DNA of 64,000 nt from Pseudomonadota bacterium (GTDB lineage Bacteria; Desulfobacterota; Binatia; Binatales; Binataceae), in contig JAJPHZ010000039.1 of the NCBI GenBank assembly GCA_021325025.1, forward strand, positions 124,001 to 188,000. Direction: 5' to 3'. The translations under genes were made by a program, and so were the position numbers. How positions within the stretch are numbered: the stretch's first letter is position 1; the number at the start of each line of letters is the position of its first letter. A model generated the notes under the pieces. The model saw only the letters and a list, made by a program, of their open reading frames with translations, had not been told where the DNA came from and did not search any database. Shown here one piece after another: positions 1 to 8,886 of the stretch.

Positions 1-809
1 GCATCGACGCCGTCTTCCTGTATCCCACGATGGGTCTGTGGATGGGCGCGATCGAGGACCATCAGCTTGCCGGCGCCTGTTACCGGGCGTACAACCGCTG
101 GCTGGCCGACTACTGCGCGCCCTATCCCGACCGGCTGTTCGGGGTAGCGATGCTGCCGATGCAATCGGTGGAATTGGCGATTCAAGAGATGCGCTTTGCG
201 CGCAAGGAATTGGGGATGCGCGCGGGCTTCGTGCGGCCCAATCGTTACAACAACCGGCAGTTGGACGACCGTGCTTACGATCCGCTGTGGGCTGAGGCCC
301 AGGAACTGGACTTCGCCATCGGCATCCACGAGGGGTTGGGCGGCAATCCCGCCATCGGCGCCGATCGCTTCGCCAATCGCGGCGCCAAGCATATCGTCTC
401 GCACACCATGGAGATGATGTTGGCGTCGTTGTGCGTGATTTGGGGCGGCGTGTGCGAGCGCTTTCCCAAACTGCGCTTCGGTTTTTTGGAAGCAGGCGGC
501 GGCTGGATGCCGGCGTGGCTGGACCGCATGGACCGCCATTTCAGAGACAGCCACCTGTTTTATCCTGAAATCAAGATGCTTCCCTCCGACTACTTCCGCC
601 GCCAATGCTGGGTGTCGTTCGAACCGGTAGAGGCGTCGATTCAGTTCGCCGCCGATTTCCTGGGCCCCCAGCGCATCCTGTGGGCCACCGACTATCCCCA
701 TCCCGACGGCTTTTTCCCCGGCGCACCCAAACAGATCGCCCAGCGGCTGCGCCCGGAAATCCGCCGCACGGTGATGGCCGAAAGCGCCCTGGCCTTTTAC
801 AAACCCTAG
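1..809 (+). CDS. Amidohydrolase family 2 protein, 5' end outside window
   Basis: C-terminal part of a metal-dependent amidohydrolase (Amidohydro_2, PF04909-type TIM barrel). The frame is open from base 3 with residues IDAVFLYPT before the first ATG at 30. That YPT-G-L stretch is a typical interior segment of the family, so the ATG at 30 is not the start and the gene enters from the left. Visible family features are HEGLGG, FGFLEAGGGWMPAWLDRMDRHF-type sequence and a late WATDYPHPDG, whose Asp and His are the usual active-site region. Members include decarboxylases and lactone or C-C hydrolases, so the substrate cannot be named. A second amidohydrolase starts 45 bp downstream on the same strand and a third lies at 5279, suggesting a catabolic cluster. 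Confidence 0.85.
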   Translation, partial: IDAVFLYPTMGLWMGAIEDHQLAGACYRAYNRWLADYCAPYPDRLFGVAMLPMQSVELAIQEMRFARKELGMRAGFVRPNRYNNRQLDDRAYDPLWAEAQELDFAIGIHEGLGGNPAIGADRFANRGAKHIVSHTMEMMLASLCVIWGGVCERFPKLRFGFLEAGGGWMPAWLDRMDRHFRDSHLFYPEIKMLPSDYFRRQCWVSFEPVEASIQFAADFLGPQRILWATDYPHPDGFFPGAPKQIAQRLRPEIRRTVMAESALAFYKP

Positions 810-854
810 TCATAGCAGCCCACCCGTATCGGGTTGGAAAAGGACGGCAAAACC

Positions 855-2531
855 ATGGACTACGACCTCATCATCCGCAAGCCCGTGATCGTCGACGGTA
901 CCGGTGCGCCGCCTTATGAGGGCGATATCGCGGTCACCGCCGGCAAAATCGCCGCGATCGGCAAAGTCGGCGGCAGCGCGCGCGAAGTGATCGATGCCGC
1001 GGGGCTGATCGCGACGCCCGGCTTTGTCGACCCGCATACGCACTACGACGCTCAGATCTGCTGGGACCCGCTGCTGACGTGCTCCTCGGAGCACGGCGTG
1101 ACCAGCGTCGTAATCGGCAACTGCGGCGTGGGTATCGCACCCTGCCGCCCGAACGCGCACGAAATCGTCACGCGCGACCTGGTCACGGTCGAAGGCATCC
1201 CCTTCGACGTCCTCAATCGCGGCATCACGTGGGATTGGGAAAGCTTTCCCCAGTACATGGCAGCGGCGCAAAAGCGCGGCCTGGGGATCAACGTCGGCTT
1301 CCTCGTGGCGCTGACTCCGCTGCGCCATTTTGTGCTCGGCGAGGAATCCAGCGAACGTGCCGCCCAGCCCCAGGAGCGCGCGCGCATCGCGGCGCTGCTG
1401 CGCGAGGCGCTCGACGCGGGCGCGCTGGGCTTTTCCACCACCGTCTTCCGCCAGCATCTGGGCTATAAGGGACGGCCGCTGGCCTGCCGTCTGGCCGACC
1501 GCGAGGAGCTGGCCGCCTACGCCGGCGTGCTCAAAGAAGCCGGCAAAGGCGTGGTCGAGATCGCGCTGACCCAGGACCTGGGCCTGCTGTCGGATCAGGA
1601 ATACGAACTGGTGGATCTGCTGCTCGAGTACAGCGGGCGCCCGGTGACCTGGACGGCGCTGCTGCCGCGCATCACCGATCTGACCGCTCACGAGGCGACG
1701 CTTAAGAAGGCCGAGCCGCTGATCCGGCGCGGCGGTATCCCGCAGATCGTCAGCAAGGGCAACCGCATCCTGTTCGGACTGCGCGATCCGTTCGTGTTCG
1801 CGCCGCGCGCCGAATGGAAGCCGATGTTCCATCAGGGCGTCGACACGCAGATTAAAATCCTCTCCGACCCGGGCTTCCGCGCCACCTTCGCCGAAGGGCT
1901 GAAGAAACCGGAAGTATTCTTTTCCGGCAACTGGAAGGCGATGTCGGTGGCGGAGGTCAGCGACCCCAAACTTAAGCACTTCGAAGGCAAGGGCGTTCTG
2001 GAAGTGGCCCAGGCGATGAGCAAATCGCCGGTCGACGCGTTTTTGGACCTCGCGATCGCCGACAATCTGGAGACCCGGTTCTGCATCTTCGAGGACTTCG
2101 AGCGCTATCTGACCGGGCTGTTAGTCGACGATCGCACGCTGGTCGGGCTGGGCGACGGCGGCGCCCACGTCGACATGTTCTGCGGCGCCGCCTACTGCAC
2201 CTACATGGTGGGACATTGGGTGCGGGAGGAAAAACTGTTTACTCTGGAGCGCGCCATCCAGCGGATGACCTCGGAGCCGGCCGATTTCTTCGGCCTTAAG
2301 GATCGCGGGCGCCTGGCGGCGGGCATGGCGGCGGACATCGCGATCTTCGACTACGACACGGTGGGGGAAAAGGGTCCGCGCACGGTTTATGATCTGCCCG
2401 GCGGCGGGATGCGCCTGACGGTCGCGGCCACCGGCGTGCACTACACCATCGTCAACGGCCAGGTGTTGTACGACCACGGCCAGCCGCGCCCGGTCCTGCC
2501 CGGCCGGGTGCTGCATTCGGGCGCGAATTGA
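855..2531 (+). CDS. D-aminoacylase / N-acyl-D-amino-acid deacylase family amidohydrolase
   Basis: 558-residue cytoplasmic amidohydrolase of the D-aminoacylase/dihydroorotase-like group (PF07969-type), which hydrolyses N-acyl or cyclic amide bonds with a metal centre. The N-terminal beta-strand region (DLIIRKPVIVDGTG) is followed by the metal-ligand motif HTH at residues 61-63 in a VDPHTHYDAQ context, NCG at 89-91 and a late GDGGAHVD segment carrying the catalytic-Asp region. The C-terminal composite domain ends with an LPGGGMRLTVAATGVHYTIVNG-type strand. I chose ATG 855 because AAGGA lies about 10 bp upstream; a TTG at 834 would add seven residues. The substrate is unknown. Many proteins of this subfamily in environmental genomes are annotated only as amidohydrolase. 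Confidence 0.85.
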   Translation: MDYDLIIRKPVIVDGTGAPPYEGDIAVTAGKIAAIGKVGGSAREVIDAAGLIATPGFVDPHTHYDAQICWDPLLTCSSEHGVTSVVIGNCGVGIAPCRPNAHEIVTRDLVTVEGIPFDVLNRGITWDWESFPQYMAAAQKRGLGINVGFLVALTPLRHFVLGEESSERAAQPQERARIAALLREALDAGALGFSTTVFRQHLGYKGRPLACRLADREELAAYAGVLKEAGKGVVEIALTQDLGLLSDQEYELVDLLLEYSGRPVTWTALLPRITDLTAHEATLKKAEPLIRRGGIPQIVSKGNRILFGLRDPFVFAPRAEWKPMFHQGVDTQIKILSDPGFRATFAEGLKKPEVFFSGNWKAMSVAEVSDPKLKHFEGKGVLEVAQAMSKSPVDAFLDLAIADNLETRFCIFEDFERYLTGLLVDDRTLVGLGDGGAHVDMFCGAAYCTYMVGHWVREEKLFTLERAIQRMTSEPADFFGLKDRGRLAAGMAADIAIFDYDTVGEKGPRTVYDLPGGGMRLTVAATGVHYTIVNGQVLYDHGQPRPVLPGRVLHSGAN

Positions 2532-2760
2532 CGCGCCAGATGCGGGCACTTGCCGCTTTAAGAGGCGGTATGGTTCGCGCCCGGGCTGCCAAGCTGGGAT
2601 GGCGATGCGACCGCGATGGCAGTGCAATGGTGGGCTGAGCCTTTCTAGCCTCGGGCCGCCCTCACTTCGGCGGCCATCGCGCTCAGCCCCGGGCTGTCCA
2701 GGATCAGCCGGGGTACGAGCTTCGGGGCTGTGATGGCCGCTCAAGATCAGGAGGTGGGTG

Positions 2761-5169
2761 ATGAGAGTTTTCCGTGTCAGCCTGGTCAGACTCTCGATCG
2801 CGGCCGCCTTTGCGGCGCTGTGCCTGGCGCCGGCCGCAGCGCGGGCGGTGCGCAGTTATGCCGGGAACTATTTCAACGGTGTGATCGGTTTCACCTATAA
2901 GGAGTCGCAGCCGGCATGGCCCGCGCTGCCCAAAGCCAGGCCGGGCAGCCCTAACGTGCTGCTCTTTCTGCTCGATGATGTGGGCTTCGCCAACCTGGGC
3001 AGCTATGGCGGGCCGATCCACACTCCCAATATCGACCGGCTGGCGCAAGCCGGGCTGCGTTACAACAACTACACCACCACCGCGCTCTGCTCGCCGACGC
3101 GCGCCGCGCTGCTGACCGGCCGCAACCACCATTCGGTGGGGTTCGGCACGATTATCGAGGCAGCGACCGGATATCCCGGGTATAACGGCCTGCTGCGCGA
3201 TGACGCTGGCACCATCGCAACAATCCTGCGGATGAACGGTTACGCCACCTATGCCATCGGCAAATGGCATAACACGCCGCTGGAATTCACCTCGACGGCG
3301 GGACCGTTCAAGTACTGGCCCACCGGCATCTGGGGCTTCGAGCATTTCTACGGATTCCAGGGCGGCGAGGCCAGCCAATGGAATCCGGAGCTGTTCGAAG
3401 ATACGACGCCGGTGGCGCACCAGACGCTGCCGCCGATGCAGGAATGGCGCCGCCCGCAAGACCATCTGACCGCACTGCTGGCCGACAAGGCGATCGAATC
3501 GATCACGCAGTTGAAGGCGGTCCATCCAAACCAACCCTTCTTTGTGTACTTCGCGCCCGCCGCCTGCCATGCGCCGCATCAGGCGCCCCGGGAGTTCATC
3601 GAGCATTACAAAGGCCGGTTTGACAAAGGCTGGGACCAGTTGCGCCAGGAGATCCTGACGCGTCAGAAGGAGATGGGCATCGTGCCCGCCAACACCGAAC
3701 TGGCGCCGCGCGCACCGGGAGTCAAAGCATGGGCCGCTATCACATCCGACCAGCAGCGCCTGTTTGCCCGCGAGATGGAGGTCTATGCCGGATACCTGGA
3801 GCACGCGGATTACGAATTCGGACGCATCCTGGGCGCGCTTCAGAACCTGGGCCAGATGGACAACACGCTGATCATCGTGATGTCGGACAACGGCGCCAGC
3901 GCCGAAGGCGGACTGCTCGGCACCAGCAATGAGTTCCGTATCTTCAATCGTGTGCCCGAACCGCTTGCGCGCGACGTCGCCCGGATCGATGAATTCGGCT
4001 CGCCCTTGACGTACAATCACTATCCGGTGGGATGGGCGCAGGCCAGCAACACCCCACTCAAGTATTACAAGCAGACGGTCCACTATGGCGGGGTGCGCGA
4101 TCCGTTGATTGTCTATTATCCGAAGTTGATCAAGGACCCCGGCGCTATCCGCCATCAATTCTGCCACGTAACCGACGTAACGCCGACAATCCTCGACCTG
4201 CTGGGAATCAAAGCGCCGGATGCGATTGATGGTGTCAAGCAGCGGCCGATGGACGGCGTCAGCTTCGCGCGCACCCTGACCGAGCCCAACGCGCCGTCGG
4301 CTCACCACGTGCAGTATTACGAGATGGTCGGCAATCGCGGCATCTGGCACGACGGCTGGAAAGCGGTGGTCTACCACGCCCGAATGCCGTGGGATTCGGC
4401 CGGCTCGGCGCCGTTCGACAAAGACCATTGGGAGCTCTACCACACCGATGACGACTTCGCCGAAATCCACGACCTGTCGGCGCAATATCCCGAAAGGGTC
4501 AGGGAAATGCAGGCGCTATGGCTTGAGGAGGCGAAGAAGAACAACGTGCTGCCGCTGGATGATCGGCTGGGGCGGATTGCGCCGGCCAAGCCCTGGCTGC
4601 CCCCGCCGCGCGCGGTTTATTCATACACTGCCGACACCTACCGGGTGCCGGAAATCCTGGCTCCGGATACGAAGAATCGCTCCTACAGTATTACCGCTGA
4701 CGTCGTGATCCCGCCGGGCGGCGGCGAGGGAATGATCGTGACCGACGGTGGACGCTTCGGCGGCTACGCCTTCTTCGTGCAGGGCGGACGTCCCACCTTC
4801 GTCTACAACTTCCTGGGCGACGCGCGCTACACCATAAGCTCGGACGAGCGTGTGCCGGCGGGCAAGGCGGCGCTGCGCTTTGAGTTCACCAGAACCGGCG
4901 ACAATCAGGGAATCGGCGCGTTGTTCATCAACGGCAAAAAGGTCGGCGAAGGCAAAATCGACCGCACCGTGCCCTTCGTCTTCTCCGACCACGACACCTT
5001 CGATGTGGGGCGCGACACCGGCACGCCGGTGGCAGAGACCTATCAATGTCCGTTTCGCTTTAACGGCGTCGTGGCCAAGGTTGTGTTCCAGTTGAAAAAC
5101 GACAAGGGACGGCCCGCGATGCAAAAGCAGGCGCGGGGCGCCGCGCAGGCTTACGCCGCGGCCCAGTGA
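2761..5169 (+). CDS. Secreted arylsulfatase-family sulfatase
   Basis: 802-residue sulfatase that hydrolyses sulfate esters, probably outside the cytoplasm. Residues 1-29 form a signal peptide (Arg-containing n-region, Ala/Leu core, cleavage near AARA). Metal ligands DD occur at 72-73, and the full sulfatase signature C-x-P-T-R-x4-L-T-G-R begins at Cys110, the residue converted to formylglycine in this family. A second metal site is visible in the MSDNGAS segment. The sulfatase fold ends near residue 620, and the last 180 residues look like a beta-sandwich extension, as in long arylsulfatases of about 780 residues. AGGAGG sits 6 bp before ATG 2761. Activity would need a formylglycine-generating or anSME enzyme, which is not in this window. 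Confidence 0.92.
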   Translation: MRVFRVSLVRLSIAAAFAALCLAPAAARAVRSYAGNYFNGVIGFTYKESQPAWPALPKARPGSPNVLLFLLDDVGFANLGSYGGPIHTPNIDRLAQAGLRYNNYTTTALCSPTRAALLTGRNHHSVGFGTIIEAATGYPGYNGLLRDDAGTIATILRMNGYATYAIGKWHNTPLEFTSTAGPFKYWPTGIWGFEHFYGFQGGEASQWNPELFEDTTPVAHQTLPPMQEWRRPQDHLTALLADKAIESITQLKAVHPNQPFFVYFAPAACHAPHQAPREFIEHYKGRFDKGWDQLRQEILTRQKEMGIVPANTELAPRAPGVKAWAAITSDQQRLFAREMEVYAGYLEHADYEFGRILGALQNLGQMDNTLIIVMSDNGASAEGGLLGTSNEFRIFNRVPEPLARDVARIDEFGSPLTYNHYPVGWAQASNTPLKYYKQTVHYGGVRDPLIVYYPKLIKDPGAIRHQFCHVTDVTPTILDLLGIKAPDAIDGVKQRPMDGVSFARTLTEPNAPSAHHVQYYEMVGNRGIWHDGWKAVVYHARMPWDSAGSAPFDKDHWELYHTDDDFAEIHDLSAQYPERVREMQALWLEEAKKNNVLPLDDRLGRIAPAKPWLPPPRAVYSYTADTYRVPEILAPDTKNRSYSITADVVIPPGGGEGMIVTDGGRFGGYAFFVQGGRPTFVYNFLGDARYTISSDERVPAGKAALRFEFTRTGDNQGIGALFINGKKVGEGKIDRTVPFVFSDHDTFDVGRDTGTPVAETYQCPFRFNGVVAKVVFQLKNDKGRPAMQKQARGAAQAYAAAQ

Positions 5170-5278
5170 GTTTCTGGCCGCCGGCGGGGCTGCTCTGGCA
5201 GGCGCTGCGCGGGCGTAGTATGAGGCTTTCTGTGGGGACCGAGCGCGGCGATGCCGGTCACCCGACAGGAGGAAACCC

Positions 5279-6700
5279 ATGGCAGCCACCAGGTCATCCG
5301 CCATCCACGACCGCCTGAGCCATCCGGTGATCGACTCCGACGGCCACTGGATTGAGTACGAACCCGCAGTCAGAGAATACGTACGCCGCTTTGTCGGCGA
5401 GCAGTCGGCGGCGCGCTATGAGCGCATCACCCGGTTGACATTAGGGTCGAGCGCCAGGGGCGCGACCGTGGAGCAGCGCCAGAAATCCAAAATCGCGCAG
5501 CCGGCATGGTGGACATTTCCCACCAAGAATACTCTGGACCGGGCCACTGCGATGCTCCCCAAGCTGCTCTACGAGCGCCTTCCCGAGATGGGCCTGGATT
5601 TCAGCGTGCTGTTCCCGACCTCGATCATGACGATGGTGCCGTTTATGCGCGACGAGGAGTTGCGTCGCGGTGGCACACGCGCGCTCAACACGTACGCCGC
5701 CGAGTTGTTTGCCGACTATGCCGATCGCATGACGCCGGTCGCCGCTATCCCGGTGCACACGCCGCAGGAGGCAATCGAGGAGCTGGAGCACGTCAAGTCC
5801 CTGGGGCTGAAGGTGGTGATGCTGGCCGGGCTGGTCAATCGCCACGTCCCGGGCGAGGACGGGCGCAGCAGCCGGATCTGGCGCGATCCGCTGGGCCTGG
5901 ACAGCGACTACGATTACGATCCGGTGTGGGCCAAATGCCTGGAACTCAAGCTCATCCCGACCTTCCACAACTCGACCCAGGGCCTGGGTTTTCGCGCCTC
6001 TACCTCGAACTGGACCTATAATCATATCGGCCATTTCGCCGCAGCCGGCGATGCCTTGTGCAAGGCGCTGTTCCTGGGCGGCGTGACCCGGCGTTTTCCC
6101 AAGCTCAAATTCGCCTTCCTTGAAGGCGGCGCCGGATGGGCCTGCAGCCTGTACAGCGATCTGATTCGCCACTGGAACACGCGCAACATCGATGCGCTGG
6201 AGTACGTCGACCCCGCCAATCTGGACGAAAAACTGTTTCGCAGCCTGGCCGAGCGCTATGGCGACCCGCTGATTCGGCAAACCGTGCGCGACAATCCGAT
6301 CCTAAGGCGCGATCCCGCTCCGCCCGCCAATCCTGACGATTTCTGGCGCTGTGAAATCAAGCGCGCCGAGGATATTCGCGACCTGTTCGTCCCCAACTTC
6401 TACTTCGGATGCGAAGCGGAAGATCCCATGAACGCCGCCGCCTTCAACAGCCGGGTCAACCCCTTCGGCGCGCGCCTCAACGCGATCCTCGGCTCCGATA
6501 TCGGCCATTTCGACGTCAAGGACATGAGCGCAGTGCTGGAGGAGTCCTGGGAGCTGGTCGAGCACGGCGCGCTCAGCGAGGAGGACTTGCGCGACCTCAC
6601 CTTTACCAACCCGGTGCGCCTGTTCGCCGGGATGAATCCGGACTTCTTCAAAGGCACGGTGGTGGAAAAACAGGCCGCCGCCCTGATGGCGGCCGGCTGA
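5279..6700 (+). CDS. Amidohydrolase family 2 protein
   Basis: 473-residue metal-dependent hydrolase/decarboxylase of the PF04909 type. The N-terminal DSDGHWIE contains the D-x-H-like ligand region. The middle has LEGGAGWACSLYSDLIRHW, equivalent to the FLEGG segment in the partial gene at the left edge, and near the end LGSDIGHFD carries the conserved Asp. AGGAGG sits 6 bp before ATG 5279, so the start is well supported. It follows the sulfatase by 109 bp on the same strand. With the amidohydrolases at 1-809 and 855-2531 it forms a group likely acting on related aromatic or cyclic substrates; that link is inference from position only. Confidence 0.85.
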   Translation: MAATRSSAIHDRLSHPVIDSDGHWIEYEPAVREYVRRFVGEQSAARYERITRLTLGSSARGATVEQRQKSKIAQPAWWTFPTKNTLDRATAMLPKLLYERLPEMGLDFSVLFPTSIMTMVPFMRDEELRRGGTRALNTYAAELFADYADRMTPVAAIPVHTPQEAIEELEHVKSLGLKVVMLAGLVNRHVPGEDGRSSRIWRDPLGLDSDYDYDPVWAKCLELKLIPTFHNSTQGLGFRASTSNWTYNHIGHFAAAGDALCKALFLGGVTRRFPKLKFAFLEGGAGWACSLYSDLIRHWNTRNIDALEYVDPANLDEKLFRSLAERYGDPLIRQTVRDNPILRRDPAPPANPDDFWRCEIKRAEDIRDLFVPNFYFGCEAEDPMNAAAFNSRVNPFGARLNAILGSDIGHFDVKDMSAVLEESWELVEHGALSEEDLRDLTFTNPVRLFAGMNPDFFKGTVVEKQAAALMAAG

Positions 6701-6723
6701 ATCCGACTCAAGCACAATCCCTG

Positions 6724-6763
6724 CTCTCGCCCCACCCGTTTTTCAACCGAGAGGGCGGGAGAG
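6724..6763. repeat. Imperfect hairpin with CCCGTTTTTC core
   Basis: Imperfect inverted repeat (CTCTCGCCC pairing with GGGCGGGAGAG around a CCCGTTTTTC loop region) between the amidohydrolase stop and the next start. A similar CCCGTTTTTC hairpin lies near 39186, and a related pyrimidine/purine hairpin near 46157. It may be a terminator or a dispersed intergenic repeat. Confidence 0.35.
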
Positions 6764-6764
6764 G

Positions 6765-7196
6765 ATGGCTGAACTCCAAGTGAAGAAATCCCTGGGCGCG
6801 CAATGGCAAGTTGCGATTGTGGCCGTGGTGGCCTTGCTCTGCGCGCGTGCGGCCCATGCGGCGAACTGGTACCTGATGGCGGCCGATGAAAAAGCTATCA
6901 GCCAACCCGACGTTGCTGCCACGATGATCAAGGGTTCGGTAACCGGACCGGTGCGCTTCACCTCGCGCGGCGAGTATGAAAGCCGCGCCCGGTGCGAATC
7001 TCATCGCCACAAGCTGGTCCAGAGTTGGCGCCGCCACAGCATCATCGCGCGCGGCGGATGGGCCAAACACGGCTTTACCAGCCCCAACGTCTTCGTCCAA
7101 TGCATCTCGGCCGCCGACCCTCGCCTGGCCCGGACTCCGGGAGCGCCCCCGACTGTCGACCTCCTGTTGCAGCCAAGGCGCATCAGAGGACGGTGA
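6765..7196 (+). CDS. Small secreted hypothetical protein
   Basis: 143-residue protein of unknown function. Residues 10-32 are hydrophobic and end in ARAAHA, giving a clear signal peptide followed by ANWYLM. The mature part has two cysteines, one in a YESRARCESHR helix-like segment and one in a VQCISAADPRL segment, that could form a disulfide. A purine-rich GGGAGAGG lies directly before ATG 6765. I recognise no domain. It sits alone at the end of the plus-strand run and faces the convergent SDR gene, with only 64 bp between the stops. Confidence 0.6.
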   Translation: MAELQVKKSLGAQWQVAIVAVVALLCARAAHAANWYLMAADEKAISQPDVAATMIKGSVTGPVRFTSRGEYESRARCESHRHKLVQSWRRHSIIARGGWAKHGFTSPNVFVQCISAADPRLARTPGAPPTVDLLLQPRRIRGR

Positions 7197-7260
7197 GACT
7201 GGCATCGGTCCATCGAGGCTCAGGGCGGTCAGGGGATCTGCAGTGTTGTGTGATGTGAAC

Positions 7261-8106
7261 TTACATCCGGCTGTAGCCGCTGCCCGGGTGGTCCACGCCG
7301 ATACCATGGGCATCGGGGAGCAGGCCGTATTCCTTTAGGAGTTGCTGACTGTAGGTCACCCGGCCCGTGACCTTGTCGAGCGGTTCGGTTGCGAGCAGCA
7401 AAACTGCTTGCGCCATATGCTCCGGCGGTTCCCGGCGTCGTCCCTTGAGTTCGTCGAGCAGGCCGTGACCCGCCATGCCCGGCGTGACTACGCCTTCGGA
7501 GGGAGCAACGCAGCTCACCGCGATACCGTGTTCGTACAGCTCGTGCGCCAGCCCCTGCGTAAAGCGTTCCAGCGCTGCTTTGCTGGCTCCGTAGCAGGTA
7601 CCGTCGCGAAACATCTTCGGCGAGTACGGACCGCGGCCGGGACCGATCGCGCCCGCCGACGAGATGTTGATAATCGCTCCGAATCGGCGTGCCACCATCT
7701 CCGGCAGCACAAGTCGGCTTAGGATGAACGGGGCGTGAAAGTTGATTGCGAACGACTTCATCCAGCGGTCGACCGGATAATCCTTGACCGGGATGAAGTA
7801 GACCATCGCGGCATTGTTCACCAGCAAATCGCAGGGTCCGTAGATGCGCTGCGTCTGTTCGACCAGCCGTTCGCAGTCAGCCGGCTGTGCCAGGTCGCAT
7901 CTGACCGCCGCGGCCTCGCCCCCGGCGGACTTGATCTCGGCCACGGTAGCGGCCAGCGAGCCTTCCAAGCGGCTCTGACCTTGTTCCAAAGTGCGCGCCG
8001 CGCAAACCACCCGCGCGCCTTCTGTGGCCAGCCGCTGCGCGATTGCTTTGCCAATCCCGCGGCTTGCGCCGGTTACGATCGCAATCCTGCCATCGGCTCT
8101 GCCCAT
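7261..8106 (-). CDS. SDR-family NAD(P)-dependent oxidoreductase
   Basis: 281-residue classical short-chain dehydrogenase/reductase that interconverts alcohols and ketones using NAD(P)H in the cytoplasm. It carries the cofactor motif TGASRGIG at 12-19, NNAA near 97-100, and catalytic Ser150, Tyr172 and Lys176 (YGASK). The C-terminal 30 residues extend slightly beyond the usual 250-residue core. It is the last gene of a seven-gene minus-strand cluster and starts 28 bp after the histidine phosphatase stop. The substrate cannot be inferred from sequence alone. Confidence 0.88.
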   Translation of the reverse strand: MGRADGRIAIVTGASRGIGKAIAQRLATEGARVVCAARTLEQGQSRLEGSLAATVAEIKSAGGEAAAVRCDLAQPADCERLVEQTQRIYGPCDLLVNNAAMVYFIPVKDYPVDRWMKSFAINFHAPFILSRLVLPEMVARRFGAIINISSAGAIGPGRGPYSPKMFRDGTCYGASKAALERFTQGLAHELYEHGIAVSCVAPSEGVVTPGMAGHGLLDELKGRRREPPEHMAQAVLLLATEPLDKVTGRVTYSQQLLKEYGLLPDAHGIGVDHPGSGYSRM

Positions 8107-8134
8107 TGGTGGAAACGCTTGGCTTGGAGATTGC

Positions 8135-8818
8135 TTACTTCGGAAACGGCGAGCGAAAGGCGCGGCTGGGGTCGGGAAGCAGGTTGAGAAATTTCACTTC
8201 CGCGAAGTCGTCGCTGATCTCGACGCCGAAGAACGTGGCGTTATCCACGCGCAGGCGATGGAAGTGCCTGAGGTCCAACACCAGGTAATGGCACAGGACG
8301 GTGCGGATGATGTCGCCGTGCGAAATGAACAGGATGCGCTTGCCGCGATGCGCGGTGACGGCCGCGTCCACCGCTGCCACGCCCCGTTGCTGCACCTGGC
8401 GGATGGTCTCACCGCCGGGCGTGGCGCTTTCCAGCGGCGCCTTGCGGTAGGCGATGTAGCGCTCATCCTTGACGAGCTGATGATAAGTCATGCCCTCCCA
8501 CGAGCCATAGCGAACTTCTTCCAGGCGCTCGTCGGTAAGAATGTCGATGCCGCCCAGGCCGCGCGCGATGATTTCCGCCGATTGCAGCGCGCGCGCCAAC
8601 GGGCTTGAGATGATCAGATCGGGCGCCAGTTGACGCGCCAGTGGCACCGCCATCTCCACCTGCGCACGCCCACCCTCGTCGAGGTCCACGGGCTGGCGGC
8701 CCATCACGCGGCCTTCGCGGTTCCAGGCCGTCTCGCCATGGCGCATCAGCAGCGCGACGCCGCGTTCGCGCTTGCCCGCACTCAATCTTTCCGCCACCTG
8801 AAAAGGCCCCAGCGCCAT
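8135..8818 (-). CDS. Histidine phosphatase family protein (phosphoglycerate-mutase-like)
   Basis: 227-residue member of the histidine phosphatase superfamily. The phospho-acceptor motif LMRHGETAWN is near residues 24-33, a second Arg/Glu region (ERLEEVRYGSWEGMT) lies mid-protein, and the distal catalytic His is in LFISHGD. Relatives include cofactor-dependent phosphoglycerate mutases, alpha-ribazole phosphatase (CobC) and broad phosphatases, and nothing here separates them. The N-terminal 20 residues before the core are poorly conserved-looking, so translation might begin internally. It lies between the MoeB/ThiF-like gene and the SDR gene in a same-strand cluster. Confidence 0.85.
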   Translation of the reverse strand: MALGPFQVAERLSAGKRERGVALLMRHGETAWNREGRVMGRQPVDLDEGGRAQVEMAVPLARQLAPDLIISSPLARALQSAEIIARGLGGIDILTDERLEEVRYGSWEGMTYHQLVKDERYIAYRKAPLESATPGGETIRQVQQRGVAAVDAAVTAHRGKRILFISHGDIIRTVLCHYLVLDLRHFHRLRVDNATFFGVEISDDFAEVKFLNLLPDPSRAFRSPFPK

Positions 8819-8886
8819 CCCGCCCCCCGCTCACCACACGTCAGGCATTTGCGCGATCACTCGCTGTTCCAGCTCCTGCCGATGCT

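Noticed and set aside
810..1979. 389-residue minus-strand ORF opposite the D-aminoacylase gene
   Set aside because: Shadow of the real gene, with no recognisable motif.
2704..4485. 593-residue minus-strand ORF opposite the sulfatase
   Set aside because: Antisense to a gene with full sulfatase motifs. Its product is low-complexity Arg/Ala/Val-rich, as expected from high-GC antisense frames.
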